From contig NZ_JALPRJ010000026.1 of NCBI RefSeq assembly GCF_030464885.1, forward strand, positions 1 through 64,000: DNA of 64,000 bases, in the 5' to 3' direction. The position numbers and the translations under genes were made by a program. This DNA is from Caballeronia sp. SEWSISQ10-4 2. Lineage in GTDB: Bacteria; Pseudomonadota; Gammaproteobacteria; Burkholderiales; Burkholderiaceae. Below are positions 20,454-29,093 of this stretch, piece after piece. Positions within the stretch are counted from its first letter, which is position 1. Every line of letters starts with the position of its first letter. Below the pieces are notes generated by a model, which was not told the origin of the DNA, ran no database searches, and saw nothing but the letters and a program-made list of their open reading frames with translations.

Positions 20454-20712
20454 CGGCGTTTTAGGTGCCGGTGACCGGCGTGTCGAACGTTTGTTGAGAA
20501 ACGTTTCGAGCAGCGGGATCGAGCCGGACTGTCACGTTTTCAGGGTTGCGCTTCGCGGCTTCAATCACCTTCAGTGAGCCGCCGGCTGCGTGGGAAGCCG
20601 GGTGAGCGATCCCGGCGCAACGCGCTTCGGGGATGCCAACTTGCCAATTTCACATTCTATCAGGGCGGTTCGTGCCGAACAGAAGCATGCCGCAAGGTGG
20701 AAAACCGCGGAG

Positions 20713-21477
20713 CTAAGCCGGATCGACCGCCTTGCGTCGATAACCTTCCGTCGCAAGCAACAAACTTCGGGTGTATTCGTGCGCCACGTTTTGCTCGCGC
20801 ACCGCTTCGATGGGAAGCTGCTCCACGATCTCGCCATCACGCATCACCGCGACTCTCTGGCATAAAAATCCGACCACGGCCATGTTGTGACTCACGAGGA
20901 TCATCGTGAGATTGCGTTCACGATGCAGCCGCCGCAGCAGGTTCAAAATCTCTGCCTGCACGGACACGTCGAGCGCGGACGTCGGTTCGTCGAGCAGCAG
21001 CACACGCGGCTCGACAATCAGCGCCCGGGCGATCGCTACGCGCTGGCGCTGCCCGCCCGACAGTTGATGCGCATACCGGAAGCGGAATGCGGGGCCGAGG
21101 CCGACTTCGCGCAACGCGTCAAGAATGCGGGCGTCATGGCGATCCATGCCGTTGATGGTGAGCGGCTCCCGCAGCGTCTGGTCGACGGTAAAGCGCGGAT
21201 ACAGAGACCCGTACGGGTCCTGGAACACCATCTGCACTTCGCGCCTGAACGCGCGCTCGATGTGTTTGCCAAGCGTATGGCGGCCGATCCGCATCGAGCC
21301 GTTGGCGATCGGCAGAAGTCCGGTCAGCGCACGAAGGACCGTCGATTTACCCGAACCCGATTCGCCGACGAGTCCAAACACTTCGCCTTCATCGACATGA
21401 AAGGTAGCCGAGCGAACCGCATCGGCGAAACCGGTTTTCGTTTTAAAGCGTACCTGTACCTCGTTTGCTTCGATCAT
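20713..21477 (-). CDS. dipeptide ABC transporter ATP-binding protein (DdpF/DppF-like)
   Basis: A 254-residue ATPase subunit of a peptide importer. Walker A GESGSGKST (38-46), signature LSGGQRQRVAIARAL and Walker B LLLDEPTSALD are intact. The ATG at 21477 overlaps the stop of the preceding ATPase gene by four bases; a longer open frame extends to 22065 but its upstream part merely lies antisense-frame to the other ATPase. It is the last gene of the ddpX-type operon and pairs with the ATPase at 21474-22334 to energise the two permeases. It lacks the C-terminal oligopeptide-transport extension of full-length DppF. Confidence 0.92.
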   Translation of the reverse strand: MIEANEVQVRFKTKTGFADAVRSATFHVDEGEVFGLVGESGSGKSTVLRALTGLLPIANGSMRIGRHTLGKHIERAFRREVQMVFQDPYGSLYPRFTVDQTLREPLTINGMDRHDARILDALREVGLGPAFRFRYAHQLSGGQRQRVAIARALIVEPRVLLLDEPTSALDVSVQAEILNLLRRLHRERNLTMILVSHNMAVVGFLCQRVAVMRDGEIVEQLPIEAVREQNVAHEYTRSLLLATEGYRRKAVDPA

Positions 21478-22334
21478 GGCGCGACCTCGCTGAACCATGC
21501 GGGATCGCGTTGCAGCACCGGCAGTTCGTCCGGTGGATTGCGCAATGGCGGGCTCGCGGCCAGCAAACCACGCGTATACGGATGCTGCGCGTGGGCCAGA
21601 TCGCGCGCCGCGCAGGTCTCGACCACACGCCCGCCGACCATCACCAACACGCGGTCGCAGAACGACATCACCAGCGGCAAATCGTGGCTGATGAAGATCA
21701 ATCCCGTATTGTGCTTCGCGATCATTTCGTCGAGCACCGACAACACCTGCATGGAGACGAGCACATCGAGCGCGCTGGTCGGTTCGTCGGCGATCAGCAA
21801 CTTGGGGCCCGACGACACCATCATCGCGATCATCACGCGCTGGCCCATGCCACCGGACAATTCGTGCGGATAGGCATCGGCGACGCGCTGCGGATCGCGG
21901 ATATGCACCGCGTCCAGTGCGGCCACGATGCGTTCGCGCATCGCGTTCGCATTCAGCTTCGGCGACTGCCGCGCGAACGCTTCGCGCATCTGCTGCGCAA
22001 CTGTCATCACCGGGTTCAGCGAATACTTCGGGTCCTGAAGGATCATGCTCATATGCGTGCCGCAAAGACGCCGCCGCTCCTTCGGGCGCATGGCGAGCAG
22101 ATTGTGGTTATCGATGTTCATGGCATCGGCCGACCAGCGCGCCGACGACGGCAACAGCCCCAGCAATGCCCGTCCGGTCAGCGATTTGCCCGACCCCGAT
22201 TCGCCGACAATGCCTAGCCTCTCGCCCCTCGCGACCGTCAGAGATATACCGCGTACCGCTTCAGTCAGCGTACCGTCGTGGGCCTCGAAGGCGATGCGCA
22301 GGTTATCGATCTCGCAGAGGGTATCGGCTTGCAT
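21474..22334 (-). CDS. dipeptide ABC transporter ATP-binding protein (DdpD/DppD-like)
   Basis: A 286-residue ATPase with Walker A GESGSGKSL, signature ELSGGMGQRVMIAMM, Walker B LLIADEPTSALD and the C-terminal oligo/dipeptide extension (HPYTRGLLAASP). Paired with the other ATPase it drives the DppB/DppC-type channel. The ATG at 22334 lies one base after the DppC-like stop; a longer frame to 22397 would run into that gene. Position in the operon after two permeases mirrors ddpABCDF. Confidence 0.92.
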   Translation of the reverse strand: MQADTLCEIDNLRIAFEAHDGTLTEAVRGISLTVARGERLGIVGESGSGKSLTGRALLGLLPSSARWSADAMNIDNHNLLAMRPKERRRLCGTHMSMILQDPKYSLNPVMTVAQQMREAFARQSPKLNANAMRERIVAALDAVHIRDPQRVADAYPHELSGGMGQRVMIAMMVSSGPKLLIADEPTSALDVLVSMQVLSVLDEMIAKHNTGLIFISHDLPLVMSFCDRVLVMVGGRVVETCAARDLAHAQHPYTRGLLAASPPLRNPPDELPVLQRDPAWFSEVAP

Positions 22335-22335
22335 G

Positions 22336-23283
22336 TCAGCCTCCTTGGCGGGGATCGAAGACATCGCGCAGACCGTCGCCGAGCAGGTTGAACGCAAGAC
22401 TCACCAGCAAAATAGCGATACCGGGAATGGTCGCAACCCACCATGCATCGAGCAGCACGCCGCGCCCCGAGGCCACCATGAAACCCCATTCAGGACTCGG
22501 CGGTTGTGCGCCGAGCCCAAGAAAACCCAGCCCCGCAACCGTCAGGATGATGCCGGCCATGTCGAGCGTCGCGCGCACGATCACCGACGACGAACACATC
22601 GGGACGATATAACGCAGCAAGATCCTCATCGACGATGCCCCTTGCAAGCGCGCCACGTGGATGAAATCAGCCTGCACCAGCCGCAGCGTCTCGGCACGTG
22701 CGAGCCTTGCATACGGCGGCCACGCTGTAATCGAGATCGCGATCACCGCATTGATCACGCCTGGCCCAAGCGCCGCGGCGAACGCGAGCGCCAGCACGAT
22801 CTTCGGAAACGCGAGCGCGATATCGGTCAGGCGCATCAGGACGGTATCGACGAAACCGCCGCAAAAACCCGCTGTCGTGCCGATCAGCAAACCCACCGGC
22901 ACGACCAGCACCACGACCAGGATCGCGATACTTAACGTCAGCCGCGAACCAATCACAAGCCGCGCGAGAATGTCGCGGCCGAGCTGATCGGTGCCGAACC
23001 AGTGCGACGGAGAACCGGGAGGCAAGAGCCGGTCGCTTAGTACTTGCCGCAAGGGATCCTGCAGCGGCAGCAACGGGCCGATAGCGGCGAACACGATCAG
23101 CAGCAGCAGGATCACCAGCCCGAATACGCTCAGCGGATTGCTGGCGAAACGGCGCCAGCGCCGGTACGCCAGCCCCAACGCGGCTTGCCTGCGCGACGCG
23201 GGCGTGTCCGTAAGAAGCCACGCATGACACTCTTTGCGCGAGGACTTCATTGCGTTAGCGGAGTTGTCGGTGGATGGAAGCAC
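22336..23283 (-). CDS. dipeptide ABC transporter permease (DdpC/DppC-like)
   Basis: A 315-residue inner-membrane permease. It has the usual DppC order: an N-terminal cytoplasmic part, a first helix, a periplasmic loop (HWFGTDQLGRDILARLVIGS) and the binding-protein-dependent transport domain with the EAA-like loop (RLARAETLRLVQADFIHVAR). The start is GTG at 23283, with AAAGG 8-9 bases before it; an ATG 11 codons in is an alternative. It lies 18 bases after dppB-like and 1 base before the first ATPase gene. Confidence 0.9.
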   Translation of the reverse strand: MLPSTDNSANAMKSSRKECHAWLLTDTPASRRQAALGLAYRRWRRFASNPLSVFGLVILLLLIVFAAIGPLLPLQDPLRQVLSDRLLPPGSPSHWFGTDQLGRDILARLVIGSRLTLSIAILVVVLVVPVGLLIGTTAGFCGGFVDTVLMRLTDIALAFPKIVLALAFAAALGPGVINAVIAISITAWPPYARLARAETLRLVQADFIHVARLQGASSMRILLRYIVPMCSSSVIVRATLDMAGIILTVAGLGFLGLGAQPPSPEWGFMVASGRGVLLDAWWVATIPGIAILLVSLAFNLLGDGLRDVFDPRQGG

Positions 23284-23301
23284 GTCATGAACCTTTGACA
23301 G

Positions 23302-24372
23302 TCATCGGGCACGCGGATCGAACACGCGATACAGCGCGTCCGTCAGCAGGTTGAGCGTGATGAACGTGGCGCCGATCACGAGCGTGCTGCCGAGCACCGC
23401 GTTCATGTCCGCGTTGAGCAACGCGCCCGTGAGATAGGAACCGATGCCCGGCCACGCGAACACAATTTCCGTCAGGACGGAGCCTTCCAGCAGATAGCTA
23501 TAAGCGAGCGCAATCACAGTCAGGAGCGGCACGGCGATATTGCCGAACGCGTGACGCCAGATCACGCGACGTTCGCTCAGGCCCATCGCGCGCGCGGTCA
23601 CGATGTATTCCTGACTCAATTGCTCAAGCATGAACGATCGCGTCATGCGGCTTAAGTAGGCGATGGAATAGAACGCGAGAATGGCCGCGGGCAACACAAT
23701 ATGCGAAAGCGCATTCTTGAACACGTCCCACTCGCCGGCCAGAATGGAATCGACCAGCAGACTGCCTGTGCGGGTATCGACCAGACCGTCGTACAGCGGG
23801 TCGATGCGCCCCGGCCCCGATACCCAATGCAACTTGGCATAGAACAGCAGCAGGCCCATCAGCGCGAGCCAGAACACCGGCAGCGAGCTTCCCGCCAGCC
23901 CGATGAATCGCGCGACGTGATCGACCCAGCGGTTATGACGAACAGCCGCTGCCACGCCGAGCGGCACGCCGATCACGATGCCAATGAACGTAGACAGTGT
24001 GGCGAGTTCTAGCGTAGCCGGAAAGACACGTTTGATGTCGTCTATCACCGGGTTCGACGTCAGCAGCGACATGCCCAGATCGCCATGCAGCACGTCGCGC
24101 ACGTAGATCATGAATTGCACGATCAACGGCTTGTCGAGCCCGAGCGCCACACGCGCCGCTGCATATGCCTGCGCCGACGCACGCTCGCCGAGCATCGCGA
24201 GTAACGGATCGATCGGGATTTTTCGCCCGATGAAAAACGTCACCCCGAGCAACCCGATGAACGTCACGGCGAGCATCAGCAGCCAGCGCACGAGCAGCCA
24301 CGTCCGACGCACGCCGGCGTGACGGGCGAGCACGCCTTGCAGGCGCTGAAACGCGGTGAGTTGTGCGGCCAC
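23302..24372 (-). CDS. dipeptide ABC transporter permease (DdpB/DppB-like)
   Basis: A 356-residue inner-membrane permease with the DppB layout: one N-terminal helix, a long periplasmic loop (GLDKPLIVQFMIYVRDVLHG, GDLGMSL) and five transport-domain helices including the EAA-like MGLSERRVIWRHAFGN. The start appears to be GTG at 24372, two bases after the binding-protein stop, since no ATG occurs nearby; coupling to the upstream gene is likely. It forms a heterodimer with the permease at 22336-23283. Confidence 0.9.
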   Translation of the reverse strand: MAAQLTAFQRLQGVLARHAGVRRTWLLVRWLLMLAVTFIGLLGVTFFIGRKIPIDPLLAMLGERASAQAYAAARVALGLDKPLIVQFMIYVRDVLHGDLGMSLLTSNPVIDDIKRVFPATLELATLSTFIGIVIGVPLGVAAAVRHNRWVDHVARFIGLAGSSLPVFWLALMGLLLFYAKLHWVSGPGRIDPLYDGLVDTRTGSLLVDSILAGEWDVFKNALSHIVLPAAILAFYSIAYLSRMTRSFMLEQLSQEYIVTARAMGLSERRVIWRHAFGNIAVPLLTVIALAYSYLLEGSVLTEIVFAWPGIGSYLTGALLNADMNAVLGSTLVIGATFITLNLLTDALYRVFDPRAR

Positions 24373-24374
24373 GC

Positions 24375-25988
24375 CTACTGTTTCTTCAGGTCACGGTACG
24401 ACACGAGGTCGAAGATCGGCCCGACTTCCAGACCGGTCACGCCCGGTCGCACCGCAACCTGCGAGACCTTCTGGAACATGATCACAAACGGCGAGTTCGC
24501 GAGAAACTCTTTCTGCATCGCTTCATAGCGTTGCGCGCGCTTCGTCGTCGACGATTCCTCCAGCGCCGCCTGAGTCTCTTTCGTCAATTGCGGAATGTCC
24601 CACGAATTACGCCACGCAAGCATCTTGAAGCTCGATTTGTCGGAGTTATCCGGATTCCAGGCAAAGCCCTGCGCGTTGCTGTGCGGATCGATGTAATCCG
24701 CCGACCACTCACCAATATAGATGTCATGCTGACGCGCGCGATACTTGCCGAGGGTCTGTTTATTGTCGCTGGATATCAGTTCGACCTTGATGCCGCCAAG
24801 CGCCAGATTCGCCTGCACAGCCTGCGCGATTTCGCCGTACGGCGAGTCGTTACGCACGTCCATCTTCACCGTGAAGCCGTTCGGCACGCCCGCTTTTGCC
24901 AGCAGCGCTTTCGCCTTCACTACGTCCTGGCGATACGGATTCGTGTTCAGCGCACCGAGGAAACCTTCGGGCAGGAACGTCTCGTGAACCTTGTACGTGG
25001 TCCGCACAATGTTGTGCTGGATGCCGTTGTAGTCGATCAGCCATTTCATGGCTTCCTGCACATCGGGCTTCGCGAGATTCGGGTTCTTGTTGTTTAGCCC
25101 GAGATACATCAGCGTGGCTTGCGGCACCGAGGTCACGCGAATCGTGCCCTTCTTCGTCAGCGTATCCAGGTCGTCGGGGCTCAGGTCACGCGCGACATCG
25201 ATATCGCCATTTTCGATCATCAACCGCTGGCTCGACGCTTCCGGCACATGCCGCATCACGATGCGTTTCATGGCCAGCTGCATCCGATAACCATCGAAAC
25301 GCTGCAGCACGATGCTGTCATTCGCGGTCCACTTCACGAGCTTGTATGCGCCCGACCCCGCCTCGTTCGTCTTCAGCCACTCGTTGCCGAAATCGTTACC
25401 CTTCGCATGCGATTCGAGCAGTTTCCTGTCGAGCACGGAAGCGGGCCATGAGCCCAGCACGTTCAGCACGAAGGTGGGAGCGTACTTCTGGTCGGTCGTG
25501 ATCGAGACTGTGCTGTCATCGATTTTTTTCACGTTCTGCAACGCGTTTTCCTTTGTCAGTCCGATGCCTGCGAGCACGGCCGCCGCGCCCTTATCGAGTA
25601 ACGCGGTGCGCTGGATCGACCACGCGACGTCGTCGGCGGTTAGCGGGTTGCCCGAGTGGAACTTGAGGCCGGTGCGAATCTTGAAGGTGAACGTGAGACC
25701 GTCTGCACTCACTGCCCACGACTGCGCAACGTCGCCGTTGAAGCGAGCTGGATCTTTCAGGTCGACGCGAATCAGGCGATCATAGGTATTCGCAACGTAT
25801 TCCTGCGGCACCAGTTCGTAGATCTCGCCCGGGTCGAGCGTGGTGAATTCGTCGAGCAAGGTTGCCATCACCAGCATGTCCTTCGGCGTGGCCGCTTCCG
25901 CGATGCGCGTGCCGGCAAGCATCAGTACCGACACTGCGGCAATGGCTGCCAGCGCGTTGCACAATACCCCGTTGAATACCCTTTTCAT
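24375..25988 (-). CDS. dipeptide ABC transporter periplasmic binding protein (DdpA-like)
   Basis: A 537-residue SBP_bac_5 family protein. A signal peptide occupies about residues 1-33 (ending RIAEA-ATPK) and the ligand domain follows, with LDEFTTLDPGEIYE, a typical TFTFKIRTGLKFHSGNPLTA region and WSADYIDPHS. The ATG at 25988 follows a GGAG site; a start at 26033 is less likely. It lies between ddpX and the permeases, so D-Ala-D-Ala or a related dipeptide is the probable ligand. SBP_bac_5 proteins vary widely in specificity, so that is inference. Confidence 0.92.
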   Translation of the reverse strand: MKRVFNGVLCNALAAIAAVSVLMLAGTRIAEAATPKDMLVMATLLDEFTTLDPGEIYELVPQEYVANTYDRLIRVDLKDPARFNGDVAQSWAVSADGLTFTFKIRTGLKFHSGNPLTADDVAWSIQRTALLDKGAAAVLAGIGLTKENALQNVKKIDDSTVSITTDQKYAPTFVLNVLGSWPASVLDRKLLESHAKGNDFGNEWLKTNEAGSGAYKLVKWTANDSIVLQRFDGYRMQLAMKRIVMRHVPEASSQRLMIENGDIDVARDLSPDDLDTLTKKGTIRVTSVPQATLMYLGLNNKNPNLAKPDVQEAMKWLIDYNGIQHNIVRTTYKVHETFLPEGFLGALNTNPYRQDVVKAKALLAKAGVPNGFTVKMDVRNDSPYGEIAQAVQANLALGGIKVELISSDNKQTLGKYRARQHDIYIGEWSADYIDPHSNAQGFAWNPDNSDKSSFKMLAWRNSWDIPQLTKETQAALEESSTTKRAQRYEAMQKEFLANSPFVIMFQKVSQVAVRPGVTGLEVGPIFDLVSYRDLKKQ

Positions 25989-26039
25989 ACTCGCTCCGTG
26001 AGAGATAGTGATTGTTAGATATTCTGCGCGCACCAGCGG

Positions 26040-26621
26040 CTACATGAGCCGCAACGGGCCGCTGTCGGTGTTGTCGATTACTTCGAGTGCTCGCGAGCCG
26101 GGCAATTCGTAATGCCACCACTCGCTGGGAATATGGGTGAACCCTGCGCCATGCATCACGCCAAGCAGCAGCGTCCGGTTGCGCTGGATATGCTCCGGCA
26201 GACCCGGATGGAAGTGTTCCGAGGCGATCGACATCTCGTCGAAACCGGTGCCCATATCGAGGTCCTGACCGTTTGCATCGACCAGTGTCAGGTCGATCGC
26301 CGTACCGCGGCTATGGTTTGATCCGCGCTTCAAGTCGGCGATGTAGGTCGGGTCGGGAAGGAAGTCCCATAGCACCTGCTGGGCTTGCGGCGGACGGTAA
26401 GCGTCGAATATCTTGAGCGTCATGCCAATGTTGGCCGCCAGCTCGACAGCTTTCTTCAGGGCGGCTTCGGCAGGGGCCAGGAGCAGGCAATGCGCCGTCT
26501 TGTAGATCGGCTTGCCTGTCAGGTTGCGATCGGTTGCGTAGACCAGGTCGATCGCGACGCGGTGCGTTTCAGGGGTGATTCTCAGCAGACGGTGATCGGG
26601 CATCGGCGGCGTTGGTTTCAA
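26040..26621 (-). CDS. ddpX: D-alanyl-D-alanine dipeptidase (VanX/DdpX family)
   Basis: A 193-residue zinc dipeptidase that cleaves D-Ala-D-Ala to D-alanine. The signature SNHSRGTAIDL supplies His 103 and Asp 110 as zinc ligands; EWWHYEL supplies catalytic Glu 167 and His 170; FDAYRPP holds the conserved Arg 76. There is no signal peptide, so it acts in the cytoplasm on imported dipeptide. It is the first gene of a six-gene operon with the SBP, two permeases and two ATPases, the same order as E. coli ddpXABCDF. As a lone DdpX it supports nutrition or cell-wall recycling, not vancomycin resistance. Confidence 0.94.
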   Translation of the reverse strand: MKPTPPMPDHRLLRITPETHRVAIDLVYATDRNLTGKPIYKTAHCLLLAPAEAALKKAVELAANIGMTLKIFDAYRPPQAQQVLWDFLPDPTYIADLKRGSNHSRGTAIDLTLVDANGQDLDMGTGFDEMSIASEHFHPGLPEHIQRNRTLLLGVMHGAGFTHIPSEWWHYELPGSRALEVIDNTDSGPLRLM

Positions 26622-26954
26622 AGCTCACGGGTTCGTGCGGTGCCGTTATTGTTTATCAAAACGAGGAGTTTGGGGGTGAATGTGGCGGACATACCTCACT
26701 CTGTGGATAAAGGTCATATTCGCACAGGGCGTTGGAGGGGTCGCGCTCAAGGCGTAGTCAACGCACCTGACTCTGCGCCGACGGTCGCACCGGTGGGAAT
26801 CTCAGGCCCCGTCAGCGATCATCGAACCTCAATTAAACCTCGCCAAAAATCGGGCGTTTGGGTTCGAAAGGAGGATGGTGAAGATACTCGCGGTACGGCA
26901 GGCGCCGCCCGATTGTGGGGATACTAAGCGCTACCGGACAAGAACCGGCAGCAA
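26622..26954. other. intergenic region upstream of ddpX
   Basis: A spacer of over 330 bp with no supported gene. It should carry the promoter of the ddp operon (leftward). I saw no clear operator. Confidence 0.4.
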
Positions 26955-26994
26955 TCGAAAGCGGTTCGATGCACACCCGTCGAACCGCTTTCGA
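26955..26994 (-). terminator. long hairpin after the MXKDX gene
   Basis: A perfect 15-bp inverted repeat (26955-26969 with 26980-26994, 10-nt loop) lies 12 bases beyond the stop of the MXKDX gene. There is no T run on the minus strand, but its strength and position suggest a transcript end. Confidence 0.65.
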
Positions 26995-27006
26995 AGCGTA
27001 GACAGA

Positions 27007-27240
27007 TTACTGCGCCATCGCGCCCGAAGCCGGATGGTCCATCTTCTTCATCTTGTCGTCCTTCTTCATCGCGTCCTTTTTCATCGCGTCTTTCGACATC
27101 GAATCTTTCGACATGGCATCCTTGGACATGGTGTCCTTTGCCATCGAATCGTGGGCCATGGCATCGCTAGCCTGAGCGTATGCCATTGAACCACCCAGGG
27201 CCAGCGTTGCTGCGAGTGCTGCAGTGATGAACAGTTTCAT
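27007..27240 (-). CDS. pentapeptide MXKDX repeat protein
   Basis: A 77-residue exported protein of the MXKDX pentapeptide family. Residues 1-22 are a signal peptide (MKLFITAALAATLALGG, ending AYAQA). The rest consists of tandem units of the form M-x-K-D-x (MAKDT, MSKDA, MSKDS, MSKDA, MKKDA, MKKDD), giving a strongly charged Met/Lys/Asp-rich chain. Function is unknown; a Met-rich periplasmic peptide next to a methionine-sulfoxide-reductase-like molybdoenzyme could act as an oxidant or metal sink, which is speculation. The ATG at 27240 is preferred to longer frames. It is the last gene of the cytochrome b-molybdoenzyme set under a SigF-type promoter at 28967-28992. Confidence 0.88.
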   Translation of the reverse strand: MKLFITAALAATLALGGSMAYAQASDAMAHDSMAKDTMSKDAMSKDSMSKDAMKKDAMKKDDKMKKMDHPASGAMAQ

Positions 27241-27329
27241 ATCAACCTCTTCTTGGAGTAAAAGTATCCGGTCCTGCCGGGGTGAATCGAAGTACCTGAC
27301 GCCGCGATGTTGCTCGGTCATTCGTGCCG

Positions 27330-28106
27330 TCAGGAACCTCCGAACCAGTTGTAGCCCTGATCGACCCAATAGCCGCCAGGGAATTTGTTGGTGACGAAAA
27401 TCTCCATGATGTGCTTCGGATTCTTATATCCCAGTTTAGTAGGCATCCTTAGTTTCATCGGATAACCGTACTTGGGCGGCAATTGCTGGCCATCGAAAGT
27501 GAACGTCAGCAGCGTCTGCGAATGCAAGGCTGTGGGCATGTCGATGCTTTCGTAGTAGTCGTCAGCGCATCTGAAACCGACATACTTCGCCGACGTATCC
27601 GCCCCCACCTGCTTCAGGAACTCCGAGAATGGCGTGCCGCCCCAGCGTCCGATCGCACTCCATCCTTCCACGCAGATGTGCCGCGTGATCTGCTCCGCTT
27701 TCGGCAACGCGTATAGCTCGGGCAAGCTCCACGTTTTTGTGTTCTGCACCAGCCCGCTTACTTTCAGGCGAAAGTCGGAGCCATCGACTATGGGAACGTC
27801 GTCGATTCCATAGAACGCGTTGAACGGAAATGGCCGCGTGATCTGCGCTTCGGTATAGGTCGGCGCCAGACGGTTCGGATCGAAGAGCCAGCCTTGCACG
27901 GTATCGTTCAGACGCGAGACACGGCTCAGGAACGTCTCGACGGATTTATCGTCAGATAGACTGCAGCCGCTCAGCATCGCGAGGCCGCCGAGCGTGACAA
28001 TGCGCTTGCCGAACAGGCGGCGGGACGGCATGTCCAGTTCACGGCGAACGTCGATGATCAGCGACTCGCGGTCTACGCTCACGCGGTTTGGCTTCACGGG
28101 TTTCAT
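27330..28106 (-). CDS. Tat-exported sulfite-oxidase-like molybdopterin lipoprotein (MsrP/YedY relative)
   Basis: A 258-residue molybdenum-cofactor enzyme of the sulfite oxidase fold. The N-terminal part holds a twin-arginine motif SRRLFGK (28-34) followed by a hydrophobic stretch and a lipobox LSGC (Cys 48), so it should be exported folded by Tat and anchored as a lipoprotein. Cys 144 in RHICVEGWSAIGRWGG is the expected molybdenum ligand, and KLRMPTKLGYKNPKHI is a typical C-terminal segment. The ATG at 28106 is 37 bases after the cytochrome b gene, its likely electron donor. Related enzymes (MsrP) repair oxidised methionine; the substrate here is inferred. Confidence 0.88.
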   Translation of the reverse strand: MKPVKPNRVSVDRESLIIDVRRELDMPSRRLFGKRIVTLGGLAMLSGCSLSDDKSVETFLSRVSRLNDTVQGWLFDPNRLAPTYTEAQITRPFPFNAFYGIDDVPIVDGSDFRLKVSGLVQNTKTWSLPELYALPKAEQITRHICVEGWSAIGRWGGTPFSEFLKQVGADTSAKYVGFRCADDYYESIDMPTALHSQTLLTFTFDGQQLPPKYGYPMKLRMPTKLGYKNPKHIMEIFVTNKFPGGYWVDQGYNWFGGS

Positions 28107-28143
28107 GATCGAGATTCCTCGAGTCTTTAAGTAATCGGCTGAC

Positions 28144-28767
28144 TCAGCGGCCACGAATCATCGTGAGCAACGAGCGCGGCACCAGTGACACCATCACCAG
28201 GTGCACGACAATGAATGCCGCCAGCAACGCCATGGCCGAGAAGTGCACAACGCGCGCAAAGTCATAACCGCCCATCAGTTCGCGCAGCAACGGAAACTGC
28301 ACCGACTTCCAGATTGCAAGGCCGGACAGGATGAGCACGGTGATATCAAGCATCACGAACAAATACGCAAACTTCTGCACGGCGTTGTATTTGCTCGGAT
28401 CGGCATGCGATAAATGTCCCTTAAGCGCTTCGCCCAGGTCATGCAGAATTGCGCGCGGCGACAGCGGAAAAAACTTGTGCCTGATGCGGCCCGTGACAAC
28501 GTTCATCGCGAGATAGAAAATCCCGTTGAAGAACAGCAGCCACATGGCAGCGAAGTGCCATTGCAACGCGCCACCCAGCCATCCCCCAAGCGTGATGCCC
28601 GGCGGAATCACAAAACCCTTGAATACCGGCGACGCGTCGTAGATCCGCCATCCCGACAACATCATCAGGATTGCCGCGAGTGCGTTCAGCCAATGCGAGA
28701 TGCGTACCCACGCAGGCTGGATCGTCCGTACGGGACTCACACTGCCCGCTTCATGTGTTGCGTTCAT
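28144..28767 (-). CDS. cytochrome b561-type membrane haem protein
   Basis: A 207-residue inner-membrane cytochrome of the cytochrome_B561/Ni-hydrogenase type with four to five helices. Candidate haem ligands are His 25 in RISHWLNALAA, the His in ALQWHFAAMW and His residues in RVVHFSAMALLAAFIVVHL. The ATG at 28767 follows GGAGG; an in-frame ATG at 28944 would add 59 polar residues without a ribosome binding site. It leads the operon with the molybdopterin lipoprotein and probably passes quinol electrons to it, like MsrQ for MsrP though from a different family. The SigF-type promoter at 28967-28992 lies upstream. Confidence 0.88.
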   Translation of the reverse strand: MNATHEAGSVSPVRTIQPAWVRISHWLNALAAILMMLSGWRIYDASPVFKGFVIPPGITLGGWLGGALQWHFAAMWLLFFNGIFYLAMNVVTGRIRHKFFPLSPRAILHDLGEALKGHLSHADPSKYNAVQKFAYLFVMLDITVLILSGLAIWKSVQFPLLRELMGGYDFARVVHFSAMALLAAFIVVHLVMVSLVPRSLLTMIRGR

Positions 28768-29093
28768 CTGGACCTCCACGACTTGCTTTCGTCTTGCGCA
28801 ACGATCTGTTTTGAACCGCTCCTTCATCGTCTGCATGAAGTCTTCAAGAGAGCGTTGTTTGTGGTTAGTTGCCAGGTAATTCGTCGGATTTATCTGGCGG
28901 GTTACATCGTCGAATGAAATTTTTGTTGGCGCGAAATCGGTCATGCAGTGCGCGTATGTGAGTTAGTTCGTCGAAGAAGGCCAACGGGTTACAGCGGAAG
29001 ATTTTTTGTCGCCGACAACCCGTCGCAGCGAGCACACGACTTAAAAGAAGGGTCGACTAGGCGATGAAGAGCTATGCCAGGGCGGCCGCTCTG
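28768..29093. other. upstream region of the cytochrome b operon
   Basis: This spacer holds the SigF-type promoter (28967-28992, minus strand), a leader of roughly 190 bases, and the downstream flank of the TetR gene. No separate gene is supported. Confidence 0.5.
28967..28992 (-). promoter_or_regulatory. SigF-type ECF promoter of the cytochrome b-molybdoenzyme operon
   Basis: On the minus strand GTAACC (28992-28987), continuing CG, is followed after exactly 16 bases by CGAA (28970-28967) and then CTAA. This matches GTAACC-N16-CGAA, the promoter form described for Caulobacter SigF, and three other sites in this window. Transcription would begin near 28960. Confidence 0.75.

Noticed and set aside
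21478..22065. N-terminal extension of the second dipeptide ATPase to 22065
   Set aside because: The extension lies entirely over the other ATPase gene in a different frame; the ATGA overlap at 21474-21477 marks the true start.
28768..28944. N-terminal extension of the cytochrome b gene to an ATG at 28944
   Set aside because: It adds 59 polar residues without a ribosome binding site, while GGAGG precedes the ATG at 28767.
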